A DNA stretch of 19,447 nt from Pseudomonadota bacterium (GTDB lineage Bacteria; Desulfobacterota; Desulfovibrionia; Desulfovibrionales; Desulfovibrionaceae). The translations under genes and the position numbers were made by a program. Under the pieces are notes generated by a model that saw nothing but the letters and a program-made list of their open reading frames with translations, made no database searches and had not been told where the DNA came from. This document shows positions 6,694-15,254 of this stretch, piece by piece. Every line of letters starts with the position of its first letter. Position 1 is the stretch's first letter. The stretch is taken from assembly GCA_023438245.1 (NCBI GenBank), contig JAEXRD010000132.1, forward strand, positions 1 through 19,447, read 5' to 3'.

Positions 6694-7407
6694 TCAGGCG
6701 CCCTCGCCCTCCTCCAGGCGGTAGCCGATGCCCGTCTCGGTGCGCAGGAAGCGCGGCCGGGCCGGGTCGGGCTCGATCTTGTGGCGCAGCTGGTGCACGA
6801 ACACGCGCGGGTAGTGGGCCTGGTCCTCGCGCGCGCTGCCCCAGACCTCCTTCAGGAGCTGGCGGTGCGTCACCACCTTGCCCGCGTGGCGCACCAGGAA
6901 GGCCAGCAGCTTGAACTCGATGGGCGTGAGGTGGACCTCCTGGCCGGAGACGCGCACGCGCCGGGCCGCCACGTCCACCACCAGCTCCCCGCAGCGGAAC
7001 ACCGGGTCGGACGGCGGGCCGCCCTGCCCGGCCAGCGAGGCATGGCGCAGGGCCACGCGCATGCGCGCGGACAGCTCGCCCACGCCGAAGGGCTTGGTCA
7101 GGTAGTCGTCGGCCCCGGCGTCCAGCGCGTCGATCTTGTCCTGCTCCTTGCCGCGCGCGGAGAGCACCAGGATGGGCGTGGCGGTCCACTGGCGGATGCG
7201 CCGGATGACGGTAAGCCCGTCCATGCCCGGCAGGCCCAGGTCCAGCAGGATGAGCGCGGGCTGGTGCGAGGCCGCCAGGCCCAGGCCCTCCTCGCCGCTC
7301 TCGGCCTCCACCAGGCGGAAGTCCTGGCTTTCCAGGTAGGCCCGCAAAAAGCAGCGGATGGGGGCCTCGTCCTCGATGACGAGCACCGTGGTCTTGTCCG
7401 AACTCAC
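6694..7407 (-). CDS. kdpE: KdpE, response regulator of the potassium-uptake operon
   Basis: The 237-residue OmpR/PhoB-type regulator has a receiver domain (6-118) with phospho-acceptor Asp56 in LLDLGLPG, the acidic pair Glu12-Asp13 and Lys105 in YLTKPFG. It also has a winged-helix DNA-binding domain (about 135-232: LTPIEFKLLAFLVRHAGKVVTHRQLL...IGYRLEE). It is the partner of the adjacent sensor KdpD and activates kdpFABC at low K+. The start is a GTG at 7407 that overlaps the kdpD stop by four bases (GTGA). A GAGGAGG ribosome site lies four bases upstream, so sensor and regulator are co-translated. It is the last gene of the kdp run. Confidence 0.96.
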   Translation of the reverse strand: MSSDKTTVLVIEDEAPIRCFLRAYLESQDFRLVEAESGEEGLGLAASHQPALILLDLGLPGMDGLTVIRRIRQWTATPILVLSARGKEQDKIDALDAGADDYLTKPFGVGELSARMRVALRHASLAGQGGPPSDPVFRCGELVVDVAARRVRVSGQEVHLTPIEFKLLAFLVRHAGKVVTHRQLLKEVWGSAREDQAHYPRVFVHQLRHKIEPDPARPRFLRTETGIGYRLEEGEGA

Positions 7408-10178
7408 AGGGCCTCCTCGTCTTTTCCCGCGTCCTTTTCCGCGCCCCCGGCATGGCCTGGCCGCCGCTTCGGCGCGGGCAGCGTCACGACGAACGCGGCC
7501 CCGCCGCCCTCGCGGTTCTCGGCCCGGATGGCCCCACCGTGCACCAGGGCGATGGCCCGGCAGATGGCCAGGCCGATGCCGTAGCCCTTCCTTCCGCCGC
7601 CTCCGGCATCCTGGCCTTGATAGAACAGGTCGAAGACCTTTTCCAGCTCTTCGGGGCGCAGGCCCGGCCCACGGTCGGCCACGGCGATCTCCAGCCCGCC
7701 GTCCCCGGCGCCCTGGCGGACGGCCCGCACGGCCCGCGCGGAGATGGCCACCGGCGAGCCCTCGGGGGTGTACTTGACGGCGTTCTCCAGCAGGTTCAGC
7801 AACAGCTGCTCCATGAGTACCCCGTCGGCCTCCACCAGCGGCAGGTCCGCCGGAACGTCCACCGAGAGCTCGCGCCCGGCCAGGTGCTTCTCCACCAGCC
7901 TGAGCGCAGCGCCCAGCGGCTCCTCGATGGACTGGAGCTGGAGGTCGGGCTTGAGCGTGCCGGATTCGAGCTTGGTCATGCGCAGCAGGTTGGCGATGAG
8001 CCGGGACAGGCGCTCGGCCTCGTCGTAGATGTTCACGGCGAGCTGGCGGCGCTGCTCCGTGGCCAGGTCCTCGCCCACGGCGGCCAGGCTGTCCGCCGAG
8101 CCCATGATGGCGGAGAGCGGGGTTTGCAGGTCGTGGGTGACGGAGGACAAAAGCGAGGTCTTGAGCCGCTCGGTCTCGGCCTCCATCTGGGCGTGCAGGC
8201 TTTCGCCCTCCAGGCGCTCCACCTCCAGGGCCAGGGCCACCTGCCGGGCCAGGGTCTCGATCATGTGCGTCTGCTCGGGGCTGAACAGCGCGCCCTCGGT
8301 TCCCGGTCGCAGCCCCAGCACGCCCAGCGTGCCCTTGAGCCCCAGGAAGGGCACGTAGAGCGCGCCGCTGGTGGGCAGGGTGCTGGTGCCAAGCCCTGCG
8401 GGCTGGCCATTGGCGAAGACCCAGGCGGCCACGCTCTCGCCCTTGTGGGTGACGCGGAAGGCCTCCCGGTCGCCCACGTGCTCCCGCAGGCGGCCCTCGT
8501 AATCGGGCAGGAAGGCCAGCGCGCGGCAGGCGAACAGCTCGGAGAGGTGCTCCATGGCGATGCGCAGGAGCTTTTCCGTGCCGCGCGTGCCCGCCAGCTC
8601 ACGCGAGAGGGCCAGCATGACCTGGGTTCTCGCCTCGCGGGCGCGGGCGGCCTCGGCCTGCTGGCGGATGTGCGCGGTGAGCCTGCTCATGACCAGCGCC
8701 ACCCCGAACATGACCGCGAAGGTGAACAGGTACTGCGTGTCCGACACGGCCAGGCTGAAGCGCGGAGAAACGAAGAACACGTCGAAGCAGAGCACGCCCA
8801 GGACCGAGGAGAGGATGCCCGGCCCCTGGCCGTGGCGGCTGGCCACGAACATGGTTCCCAGCAGATAGACCATGATGAGGTTGGACAGGTCGAAGAAGGG
8901 AAACATGGCGAAGCACACGGCGGAGCAGGCCGCCACGGCCCCCACGGCCAGGCCGTAGGCGCGCGGGTCCGTGGCCGGGCCCTCGCCCCCGCCCGGCCTG
9001 GGCCGGGGGCCCTCGCCGCGCTCCGGGTCGTCGCCGCGGATGACCTGCACGTCGATCTCCGCGCTCTTGCGGATGAGCTCGTCCACCGGGCTGCCCAGCA
9101 GCACGTCCAGCAGCCTCTGGCGCACGGGCTTGCCGATGATGATGGTGGAGACGTTCCTGGCCCGGGCCAGGGTCAGGATCTCCTCGGTGATGCCCCGGCC
9201 CGAGAGCGTCACCACCTCGGCCCCGAGGCTTTCGGCCAGGCGCAGGTTCTGCACCACCTGGTTGTGGCGCGGGTCGCCCGGCGATAGCGGCTGGGTCTCC
9301 ACGTAGGCCGCGATCCACTGGGCGTGCTGGCTGGCGGCCATGCGCTTGGCCGCGCGCACCAGCCGGGCCGAGGTGGGGCTGGGCCCCACGCACACCAAGA
9401 GCCTGCCCGTGGTGGGCCAGGTGACCTCCACGGCTTGGCCCTGGCGGTACACCAGCACCTCGGTGTTCACGCGGTCGGCCACCACGCGCAGGGCCAGCTC
9501 GCGCAGGGCGGTGATGTTGCCGGGCCGGAAGAAGTTCTTCTCCGCGGCCTCGGCCTGGCGGGGGATGTACACCTTGCCCTCGCGCAGGCGCTTCAAGAGG
9601 TCGTCGGGCGTCAGGTCCACCAGCACCAGCTCGTCGGCCTGCTCCAGCACCGAATCGGGCACGGTCTCGCGCACGGGAATGCCGGTGATCTGCGCCACCA
9701 CGTCGGAGATGCTCTCCACGTGCTGCACGTTGAGCGTGGCGTAGACGTCGATGTTGTGGTCCAGGAGCTCCAGCACGTCCTGCCAGCGCTTCTCGTGGCG
9801 GCTGCCGGGGGCGTTGGTGTGGGCCAGCTCGTCCACCAGCACCAGGGCGGGCCTGCGCGAGAGCGCCCCGTCCAGGTCGAATTCCTCAAGCATGTGGCCC
9901 TTGTACTCCACCGCGCGCCGGGGCAGCAGCTCCAGCCCGGCCAGCAGGGCCTCGGTTTCGCCCCGGCCGTGGGTTTCCACCACGCCTGCCAGCACGTCGC
10001 GGCCCTCAGCCTGCTGGGTGAAGCCCTCGGTGAGCATGGCGTAGGTTTTGCCCACGCCGGGCGCGGCGCCGAAGAACACCCGCAGGTGCCCGCGCCTGCG
10101 CTTCTTGTCCTCGCGCTCGGCCAGGGCCAGCAGGGCTTCGGGGTCCGGGCGGCGCCCGCCGTTTCCGCATTCGTTCAT
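7404..10178 (-). CDS. kdpD: KdpD, potassium/turgor sensor histidine kinase
   Basis: The full-length 924-residue sensor has all KdpD modules. The N-terminal KdpD domain carries Walker A GAAPGVGKT (37-45) and VLVDELAHTNAPGSRHEKRW (113-132). A universal-stress-protein fold spans about 258-382. Four membrane helices (DUF4118) lie at about 406-425, 431-447, 454-470 and 481-498. A GAF-like region covers 525-650. The dimerisation/phosphoacceptor segment has His682 in SVTHDLQTPLS, and the ATPase domain has N box LLNLLENAVKY, DRGPGL and GYGIGLAICRAI. It autophosphorylates at low K+ and passes phosphate to KdpE. The H box has Gln where HDLRTPL is usual. GGAG lies 7 nt before the ATG. It is 48 bp after kdpC and overlaps kdpE by 4 bp. 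Confidence 0.96.
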   Translation of the reverse strand: MNECGNGGRRPDPEALLALAEREDKKRRRGHLRVFFGAAPGVGKTYAMLTEGFTQQAEGRDVLAGVVETHGRGETEALLAGLELLPRRAVEYKGHMLEEFDLDGALSRRPALVLVDELAHTNAPGSRHEKRWQDVLELLDHNIDVYATLNVQHVESISDVVAQITGIPVRETVPDSVLEQADELVLVDLTPDDLLKRLREGKVYIPRQAEAAEKNFFRPGNITALRELALRVVADRVNTEVLVYRQGQAVEVTWPTTGRLLVCVGPSPTSARLVRAAKRMAASQHAQWIAAYVETQPLSPGDPRHNQVVQNLRLAESLGAEVVTLSGRGITEEILTLARARNVSTIIIGKPVRQRLLDVLLGSPVDELIRKSAEIDVQVIRGDDPERGEGPRPRPGGGEGPATDPRAYGLAVGAVAACSAVCFAMFPFFDLSNLIMVYLLGTMFVASRHGQGPGILSSVLGVLCFDVFFVSPRFSLAVSDTQYLFTFAVMFGVALVMSRLTAHIRQQAEAARAREARTQVMLALSRELAGTRGTEKLLRIAMEHLSELFACRALAFLPDYEGRLREHVGDREAFRVTHKGESVAAWVFANGQPAGLGTSTLPTSGALYVPFLGLKGTLGVLGLRPGTEGALFSPEQTHMIETLARQVALALEVERLEGESLHAQMEAETERLKTSLLSSVTHDLQTPLSAIMGSADSLAAVGEDLATEQRRQLAVNIYDEAERLSRLIANLLRMTKLESGTLKPDLQLQSIEEPLGAALRLVEKHLAGRELSVDVPADLPLVEADGVLMEQLLLNLLENAVKYTPEGSPVAISARAVRAVRQGAGDGGLEIAVADRGPGLRPEELEKVFDLFYQGQDAGGGGRKGYGIGLAICRAIALVHGGAIRAENREGGGAAFVVTLPAPKRRPGHAGGAEKDAGKDEEAL

Positions 10179-10226
10179 GTCAGACTCCAGGGGCTCCAGG
10201 TGCCCAGGGCTCCGAGGCTCCAGGGC

Positions 10227-10844
10227 CTAGGGCTTGGCCGCATTCTGGCCCTTTGCGGCCAGGGAATCAAGGTCCCGGTTCAAAAGGAGCACGTTGACCC
10301 GCTCCTGGCCCAGCAGCCCGAACTGGCGGCCTTCCGTCCGCCGCGCGATGAGCTGGCGCACCCCCGCCTCGTCCATGCCGCGCTCCCGGGCCACCCGCGC
10401 CGCCTGGAACAGCGCCGCCGCCGGGCTGATGTGCGGGTCCAGGCCGGAGGCCGAGGCCGTGACGAGTTCGACGGGCACCGGGGCGGACTCCGGCCCGTTT
10501 CCATGGGCCGCGCGCAGCGCCTCGGCGCGCTCGGCCACGTTTTTCAACTGCGCCGGGTTGGTGGGGCCGAGGTTCGACCCGCCGCTTGAAGCCGCGTTGT
10601 AGGGCTGCGGGCCGGTGGCCGAGGGCCTGCCCCAGAACCGGCCCGGCCCGCCGGACTGCTGGCCGATGAGCGAAGAGCCGACGATGTGGCCGTTCTCCAC
10701 AATGAGGCTGCCCTGGGCCTGGTGCGGAAACAGGGCCTGGGCCAGGCCCGTCACCAGCGCGGGATAGGCCAGCCCGGTGAGGAGCGTCAGCGCCGCGAGC
10801 ATGAGGCAGGCGGGCCGCAGGGTGCTTATGATGTCGCGGATCAT
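10227..10844 (-). CDS. kdpC: KdpC, K+-transporting ATPase subunit C
   Basis: The 205-residue product has one N-terminal membrane helix (about 12-34, ACLMLAALTLLTGLAYPALV) and a periplasmic domain with the family signatures YNAASSGGSNLGPTNP and LVTASASGLDPHIS. KdpC stabilises the KdpFABC complex and raises ATP affinity. The start at 10844 is chosen because AAGGAGG lies five bases upstream, and that site itself includes the last base of the kdpB TAA stop. The open frame extending to 11018 runs into kdpB and is not used. Gap to kdpB is 10 bp. Confidence 0.95.
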   Translation of the reverse strand: MIRDIISTLRPACLMLAALTLLTGLAYPALVTGLAQALFPHQAQGSLIVENGHIVGSSLIGQQSGGPGRFWGRPSATGPQPYNAASSGGSNLGPTNPAQLKNVAERAEALRAAHGNGPESAPVPVELVTASASGLDPHISPAAALFQAARVARERGMDEAGVRQLIARRTEGRQFGLLGQERVNVLLLNRDLDSLAAKGQNAAKP

Positions 10845-10854
10845 GATGACCTCC

Positions 10855-12957
10855 TTAGGCCAGGCCGCAGGCGGCCAGCGCCATGTCGATGAGCTTGATG
10901 CCGACGAAGGGGGCGATGAGCCCGCCGCCGCCGTAGACCACGAGGTTGTCGCGCAGCACCGCCGCCGCGCCCGCGGGCTTGTAGGCCACCCCGCGCAGGG
11001 CCAGCGGAATGAGCCCAACGATGATGAGCGCGTTGAAGATCACCGCTGAGAGGATGGCGCTTTGCGGTGTGGCCAGGCCCATGACGTTCAGCGCGCCGAG
11101 CGCCGGGTACGTGCCCACGAAGGCCGCCGGGACGATGGCGAAGTACTTGGCGATGTCGTTGCTGATGCTGAAGGTGGTCAGCGCGCCGCGCGTCATCAGC
11201 AATTGTTTGCCGATCTGCACGATCTCCATGAGCTTGGTGGGGCTGGAGTCCAGGTCCACCATGTTCCCGGCCTCCTTGGCGGCCTGGGTGCCGGTGTTCA
11301 TGGCCACGCCCACATCCGCCTGCGCCAGCGCCGGGGCGTCGTTGGTGCCGTCGCCGGTCATGGCCACCAGCCGGCCCTCGGCCTGGATCTTGCGGATGAG
11401 CGCCAGCTTGGTCTCGGGCTTGGCCTCGGCCAGGAAGTCGTCCACCCCGGCCTCGGCGGCGATGGCCGCGGCTGTGAGCGGGTTGTCGCCCGTGACCATC
11501 ACGGTCTTGATGCCCATGCGCCGAAGCTCGGCGAACTTCTCGCGGATGCCGCCCTTGACGATGTCCTTGAGCCACACCGCGCCCAGCACGCGAACACCGG
11601 AACCGGACTTCTCCGCAACCAGCAGCGGGGTGCCGCCCTCGGCGGCGATGTCCTGCACGAAGCCGCGCACGGCCTCGGGAAACACGCCGCCGGTGTCGGC
11701 CACAAGGCGCTCTATGGCGTCGGGCGCGCCCTTGAGCAGGCTTCTGCCTCCCGGCAGGTTCACGCCGCTCATGCGCGTCTGCGCGGTGAAGGGGATGAAG
11801 GCGGCGCCGAGGCTGCCCAGGTCGCGCTGGCGGATGCCGAAGGCCTCCTTGGCCAGCACCACGATGCTGCGTCCTTCGGGCGTTTCGTCCACAAGCGAGG
11901 AGAGCTGCGCGGCGTCGGCCAGCTCCTGCTCGCCCACGCCCGGCGCGGGCAGGAAGGCGCTGGCCTGGCGGTTGCCCAGGGTGATGGTGCCGGTCTTGTC
12001 CAGCAGCAGCACGTCCACGTCGCCGGCGGCCTCCACGGCCCGGCCGCTCATGGCGATGACGCCCGCCTGGATGAGCCTGTCCATGCCCGCGATGCCGATG
12101 GCGGACAAGAGCCCGCCGATGGTGGTGGGCGCCAGGCACACGAACAGGGCGGCCAGCACCGTGATGGTGATGGGCGCGCCCTTGCCCGCCGCGCCCACGC
12201 CGTACACCGAGAAGGGCAGCAGCGTGGCGCACACGAGCAGGAAGATGATGGTGAGCGCGGCCAGAAGGATATTGAGCGCGATCTCGTTGGGCGTCTTGCG
12301 GCGCCTGGCCCCCTCCACCATGCCGATCATGCGGTCGAGGAAGGTCTCGCCGGGGTCGGCGCTGATGCGCACCACGATGGAGTCGGACAGGACGCGGGTG
12401 CCGCCGGTGACGGCGCTGCGGTCGCCCCCGGCCTCGCGGATGACCGGGGCGCTCTCGCCGGTGATGGCGCTCTCGTCCACGCTGGCCACGCCGTCGATGA
12501 TCTCGCCGTCGCAGGGGATGGTCTCGCCGGTCTCAACCAGCACCACGTCGCCCTTGCGCAGGGCCGTGGAGGGCACCGTCTCGCTGGCGGATTCACGGCC
12601 CCCGCCCGCGAGCCTGCGGGCCGGGGTCTCGGCGCGGGCCTGGCGCAGGGTGGCCGCCTGGGCCTTGCCCCGGCCCTCGGCCATGGCCTCCGCGAAGTTG
12701 GCGAAGAGCACGGTGAACCACAGCCACAACGAGATGGCCAGGATGAACCCGGCCGGGGCCTCGCCCCTGCCACCTGAGAGTTGGCCGAACAGGGCCTGGA
12801 GGAACAGCAGCGTGGTCAGCATGCTGCCCACGAACACGGTGAACATGACGGGGTTTTTCACCTGCACTCGCGGGTGAAGCTTGCGGAAGGAATCCAGCGC
12901 GGCGGCGCGCACGATGGCCGGGTCGAACAGGGGCCGCTTCGCGGCTTTCATGGTCAT
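10855..12957 (-). CDS. kdpB: KdpB, catalytic P-type ATPase subunit of the K+ pump
   Basis: The 700-residue P-type (type IA) ATPase energises K+ uptake in the KdpFABC complex in the inner membrane. Motifs are all intact: TGES (166-169, whose serine is the inhibitory phosphorylation site in E. coli), CLAPTTIGGLLSAIG in the membrane region, phosphorylation site DKTGTITLGNR with Asp320, KGAPDAIE in the nucleotide domain, VMVTGDNPLTA and MTGDGTNDAPALA. Length is typical. The first ATG (12957) is preferred over a second two codons later because GGGAG lies nine bases before it. It starts 21 bp after kdpA. Confidence 0.97.
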   Translation of the reverse strand: MTMKAAKRPLFDPAIVRAAALDSFRKLHPRVQVKNPVMFTVFVGSMLTTLLFLQALFGQLSGGRGEAPAGFILAISLWLWFTVLFANFAEAMAEGRGKAQAATLRQARAETPARRLAGGGRESASETVPSTALRKGDVVLVETGETIPCDGEIIDGVASVDESAITGESAPVIREAGGDRSAVTGGTRVLSDSIVVRISADPGETFLDRMIGMVEGARRRKTPNEIALNILLAALTIIFLLVCATLLPFSVYGVGAAGKGAPITITVLAALFVCLAPTTIGGLLSAIGIAGMDRLIQAGVIAMSGRAVEAAGDVDVLLLDKTGTITLGNRQASAFLPAPGVGEQELADAAQLSSLVDETPEGRSIVVLAKEAFGIRQRDLGSLGAAFIPFTAQTRMSGVNLPGGRSLLKGAPDAIERLVADTGGVFPEAVRGFVQDIAAEGGTPLLVAEKSGSGVRVLGAVWLKDIVKGGIREKFAELRRMGIKTVMVTGDNPLTAAAIAAEAGVDDFLAEAKPETKLALIRKIQAEGRLVAMTGDGTNDAPALAQADVGVAMNTGTQAAKEAGNMVDLDSSPTKLMEIVQIGKQLLMTRGALTTFSISNDIAKYFAIVPAAFVGTYPALGALNVMGLATPQSAILSAVIFNALIIVGLIPLALRGVAYKPAGAAAVLRDNLVVYGGGGLIAPFVGIKLIDMALAACGLA

Positions 12958-12978
12958 GGCGACGATCTCCCGCCGGGG

Positions 12979-14766
12979 CTAGCGCCCGAGCATCTGCAGG
13001 TGTTCCACGATGGGGCCGAGGGCCAGGGCCGGGATGAAGGTCAGCGCGCCAACGACGAGCACCACCGCCACCAGCAGGCCGCAGAACAACGGGGTGTGCG
13101 TGGGCAGCGTGCCCGCGCCCGCCGGGGCCGTCTTCTTGCCCGCCAGGCTGCCCGCCAGGGCCAGCACCGGAATGGCCGCCCAGAACCGGCCCGTGCACAT
13201 GACGACGCCGCCCAGCAGGTTGTACAGGGCATTGTTGGCCGAGAGCCCGGCGAAGGCGCTGCCGTTGTTGTTGGCCATGGACGAGAAGGCGTAGAGGATC
13301 TCGCTGAAGCCGTGCGCGCCGGGGTTGGCCACGGCCCCGCGCCCCAGCTCGGTCAGCACCGCCCAGGCCGTGCCCATGAGCACGCCGAACAGCGGCACCA
13401 TGATGACGATGGAGCACATCTTGGTCTCGAAGGCCTCGATCTTCTTGCCCAGGTATTCCGGGGTGCGGCCCACCATGAGCCCGGCCACGAACACCGCGAT
13501 GACCGCGAACACGAGCATGCCGTACAGGCCGCTGCCCACGCCGCCGAACACCACCTCGCCCAGCTGCATCAGCACCATGGGCACCAGCCCGCCCAGCGGG
13601 GTGAAGGAATCGTGCATGGCGTTCACCGCGCCGCAGGAGGTGGCCGTGGTGACGGTGGCGAACAGCGCGGAGTTCATGACCCCGAAGCGCAGCTCCTTGC
13701 CTTCCATGTTGCCGAAGGGGCCGCCGGCAATGGCCGAGACCTGGGGCACGCCCTGGCCCTCCGCCCACCAGCACAGCGCGAAGAAGCCCAGGAAGAGCAC
13801 GCCCATGGCGCAGAAGAGCACCCAGCCCTGGCGCGTGTCGCCCACCATGCGCCCGAAGGCGTGGCACAGCCCGGCGGGAATGATGAGGATGGCCAGCATC
13901 TCCAACAGGTTGGACAGCGGCGTGGGGTTCTCGAAGGGGTGCGCGCAGTTGGCGTTGAAGAAGCCGCCGCCGTTGGTGCCCAGTTCCTTGATGGCCTCCT
14001 GCGAGGCCATGGGCCCGCGCATGATGGCCTGCTCGGTCGCCGTGGCCGTGGCGGGCACGGGCTTGAGCGTGGGGTCCGCCTTGAGGTCGTCGCCCGCATT
14101 ACCGGCAGGAGGCGCGATCTCGTAGGCCACGGGCTCGGCCAGCGTGGCGTTCACCGCGCCCCGGAAGGTTTGCGGCACGCCCTGCCAGCACAGCGCCAGG
14201 GCCAGCACCAGGGCCAGGGGCATGAGGATGTACAGCGTGGAGCGCACCAGATCGACCCAGAAGTTGCCGAGCTCGCGGGTCTCGCGCCGCACCAGGCCCC
14301 GGATGAGCGCGGCCAGCACCGCGATGCCCGTGGCCGCGGACACGAAGTTGTGCACGGTCAGCCCCAGCATCTGGGCCAGGTGGCTCACCGCGCCCTCGCC
14401 GCCGTAGGCCTGCCAGTTGGTGTTGGTGGTGAAGCTCATGGCCGTGTTGAAGGCCAGGTCCGGGGCCATGCCCGCCTGGCCGTCGGGGTTGAGCGGCAGG
14501 AGGCCCTGCGTGCGCAACAGCAGGTACAGCGCCGCGAACCCGGCCATGTTGAACAGGAACATGGCCAGGGCGTAGCCCTTCCAGTCCATCTCCCGGGCCG
14601 GGTCCACGCCGCTGGCGCGGTACAGGCCGCGCTCCAGCCAGCCCAGGGCGCGGGAAAGCGCGTGGGGCCTGCCCTCCAGCACGGCGGCCATGTGCCCGCC
14701 CAGGGGCCGCGACAGCGCCAGCAGAAGCAGCAGGAAAACGCCAAGCTGAAGCAGTTCGGGCATCAT
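12979..14766 (-). CDS. kdpA: KdpA, K+-binding channel-like subunit
   Basis: The 595-residue membrane protein has about ten helices and belongs to the superfamily of K+ transporters. The four selectivity-filter loops are recognisable: TTNTNWQAYGGE (113-124), GTNGGGFFNANCAHPFENP (263-281), ATSCGAVNAMHDSF (375-388) and MANNNGSAFAG (497-507). It selects and occludes K+, which then passes to KdpB. Start: two adjacent ATG codons (14766 and 14763) follow GGAGG by seven bases. The first overlaps the kdpF stop as ATGA. The frame is open further upstream, but that stretch covers kdpF and the small ORF and reads as non-membrane, proline-rich sequence, so it is excluded. Confidence 0.96.
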   Translation of the reverse strand: MMPELLQLGVFLLLLLALSRPLGGHMAAVLEGRPHALSRALGWLERGLYRASGVDPAREMDWKGYALAMFLFNMAGFAALYLLLRTQGLLPLNPDGQAGMAPDLAFNTAMSFTTNTNWQAYGGEGAVSHLAQMLGLTVHNFVSAATGIAVLAALIRGLVRRETRELGNFWVDLVRSTLYILMPLALVLALALCWQGVPQTFRGAVNATLAEPVAYEIAPPAGNAGDDLKADPTLKPVPATATATEQAIMRGPMASQEAIKELGTNGGGFFNANCAHPFENPTPLSNLLEMLAILIIPAGLCHAFGRMVGDTRQGWVLFCAMGVLFLGFFALCWWAEGQGVPQVSAIAGGPFGNMEGKELRFGVMNSALFATVTTATSCGAVNAMHDSFTPLGGLVPMVLMQLGEVVFGGVGSGLYGMLVFAVIAVFVAGLMVGRTPEYLGKKIEAFETKMCSIVIMVPLFGVLMGTAWAVLTELGRGAVANPGAHGFSEILYAFSSMANNNGSAFAGLSANNALYNLLGGVVMCTGRFWAAIPVLALAGSLAGKKTAPAGAGTLPTHTPLFCGLLVAVVLVVGALTFIPALALGPIVEHLQMLGR

Positions 14767-14855
14767 TCGAAGGCCTCCGGGTTCAGCAGGGCCACCAGGA
14801 GGTAGCCCAGCAGGGCCAGCACCGCGAGCCCAGTGAGGATCGTGAGCGCGCTCAT
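14763..14855 (-). CDS. kdpF: KdpF, small stabilising subunit of the K+ pump
   Basis: This is a 30-residue, almost wholly hydrophobic single-helix peptide, MSALTILTGLAVLALLGYLL followed by a short tail ending NPEAFE. The length, the LLGYLL centre and the EAF end match KdpF of other bacteria, which packs against KdpA. GGGAG lies eight bases before the ATG. Its stop overlaps the kdpA start (ATGA), and its own start overlaps the stop of the preceding 38-codon ORF (ATGA). It is short enough to be missed by automatic callers. Confidence 0.88.
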   Translation of the reverse strand: MSALTILTGLAVLALLGYLLVALLNPEAFE

Positions 14856-14968
14856 GAGCCGATCTCCCGCACGCGGGCCAGAAGCCGCACGAGTCCGAGG
14901 GTGGCCGCCACGGCCAGCACGGCCACGAGGCCGCTGGCAAGGTCGGTGGGGTTGGTCAGGATTTCCAT
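14852..14968 (-). CDS. Unrecognised 38-residue single-helix membrane peptide heading the kdp operon
   Basis: I do not recognise this as a named Kdp subunit. The ATG at 14968 follows a very strong GGGAGGAGG ribosome site with nine bases between. The peptide starts MEILTNPTDLASGLVAVLAV, continues hydrophobic to about residue 30, and ends with a basic tail containing three arginines (RLLARVREIGS). One membrane helix (about 10-30) with cytoplasmic C-terminus is expected. Its TGA overlaps the kdpF ATG by four bases, so it should be translated and coupled to kdpF. It may be a second accessory subunit of the K+ pump, a leader controlling kdpF translation, or a lineage-specific KdpF-like paralogue. 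Existence is well supported by signals in the DNA; function is not. Confidence 0.65.
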   Translation of the reverse strand: MEILTNPTDLASGLVAVLAVAATLGLVRLLARVREIGS

Positions 14969-14983
14969 GGTTGCATGCCTCCT

Positions 14984-15000
14984 CCCGGCGGTTCGCCGGG
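14984..15000 (-). promoter_or_regulatory. Hairpin abutting the ribosome site of the kdp leader ORF
   Basis: A perfect 7-bp stem, CCCGGCG / CGCCGGG with a three-base loop, ends at the first bases of the GGGAGGAGG ribosome site of the 38-codon ORF. It could modulate ribosome access or protect the mRNA. No ligand can be proposed. Confidence 0.4.
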
Positions 15001-15089
15001 CTGTTGGGTGGAGGAATAGCACTGCGGAAGTAAGGCGTGTGTTGGGAATGCCGCTGGCGGCGTCAGGATTGTGTTAAGAGGAAACGCCG

Positions 15090-15127
15090 AAAAAAAGAAG
15101 GGCCTGCGCCGTGGAACGCAAGCCCTT
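15090..15127 (-). terminator. Minus-strand intrinsic terminator upstream of the kdp operon
   Basis: Arms 15117-15127 and 15098-15108 form an 11-bp stem on the minus strand (AAGGGCTTGCG with CGCAGGCCCTT, one G-U pair) around an 8-base loop. The stem is followed by C and seven T. There is no minus-strand gene immediately upstream, so it must end an untranslated RNA or act as an attenuator. The 38-codon ORF begins 121 bases further on. Confidence 0.75.
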
Positions 15128-15254
15128 GCCGTTCAGGCCGCGCTGGCGCAAAGGAGCCCCGGGGGGCTTGGGGGCCGTGGGACGCGACGTGCTCGCCTTG
15201 CCGCCCTCCTTGCGCCGGGAGAGGGGGCGGCATGCACCCGACCGGGCCCCGCCC

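Noticed and set aside
4648..7584. 978-codon plus-strand open frame
   Set aside because: It lies antisense to xdhC, the MBL/rhodanese gene and kdpE, all with clear domains. Composition is Arg/Gly/His/Gln-rich, as expected from GC-rich antisense frames.
12781..14805. 674-codon plus-strand open frame over kdpA/kdpB
   Set aside because: Antisense to strongly conserved Kdp subunits; low-complexity His/Gln/Gly composition.
14969..15100. Sigma-54 or classical KdpE-box promoter for kdp
   Set aside because: No GG/GC pair at -24/-12 spacing and no convincing T-rich KdpE half-sites. TTAACA on the minus strand lacks a suitable -10 partner.
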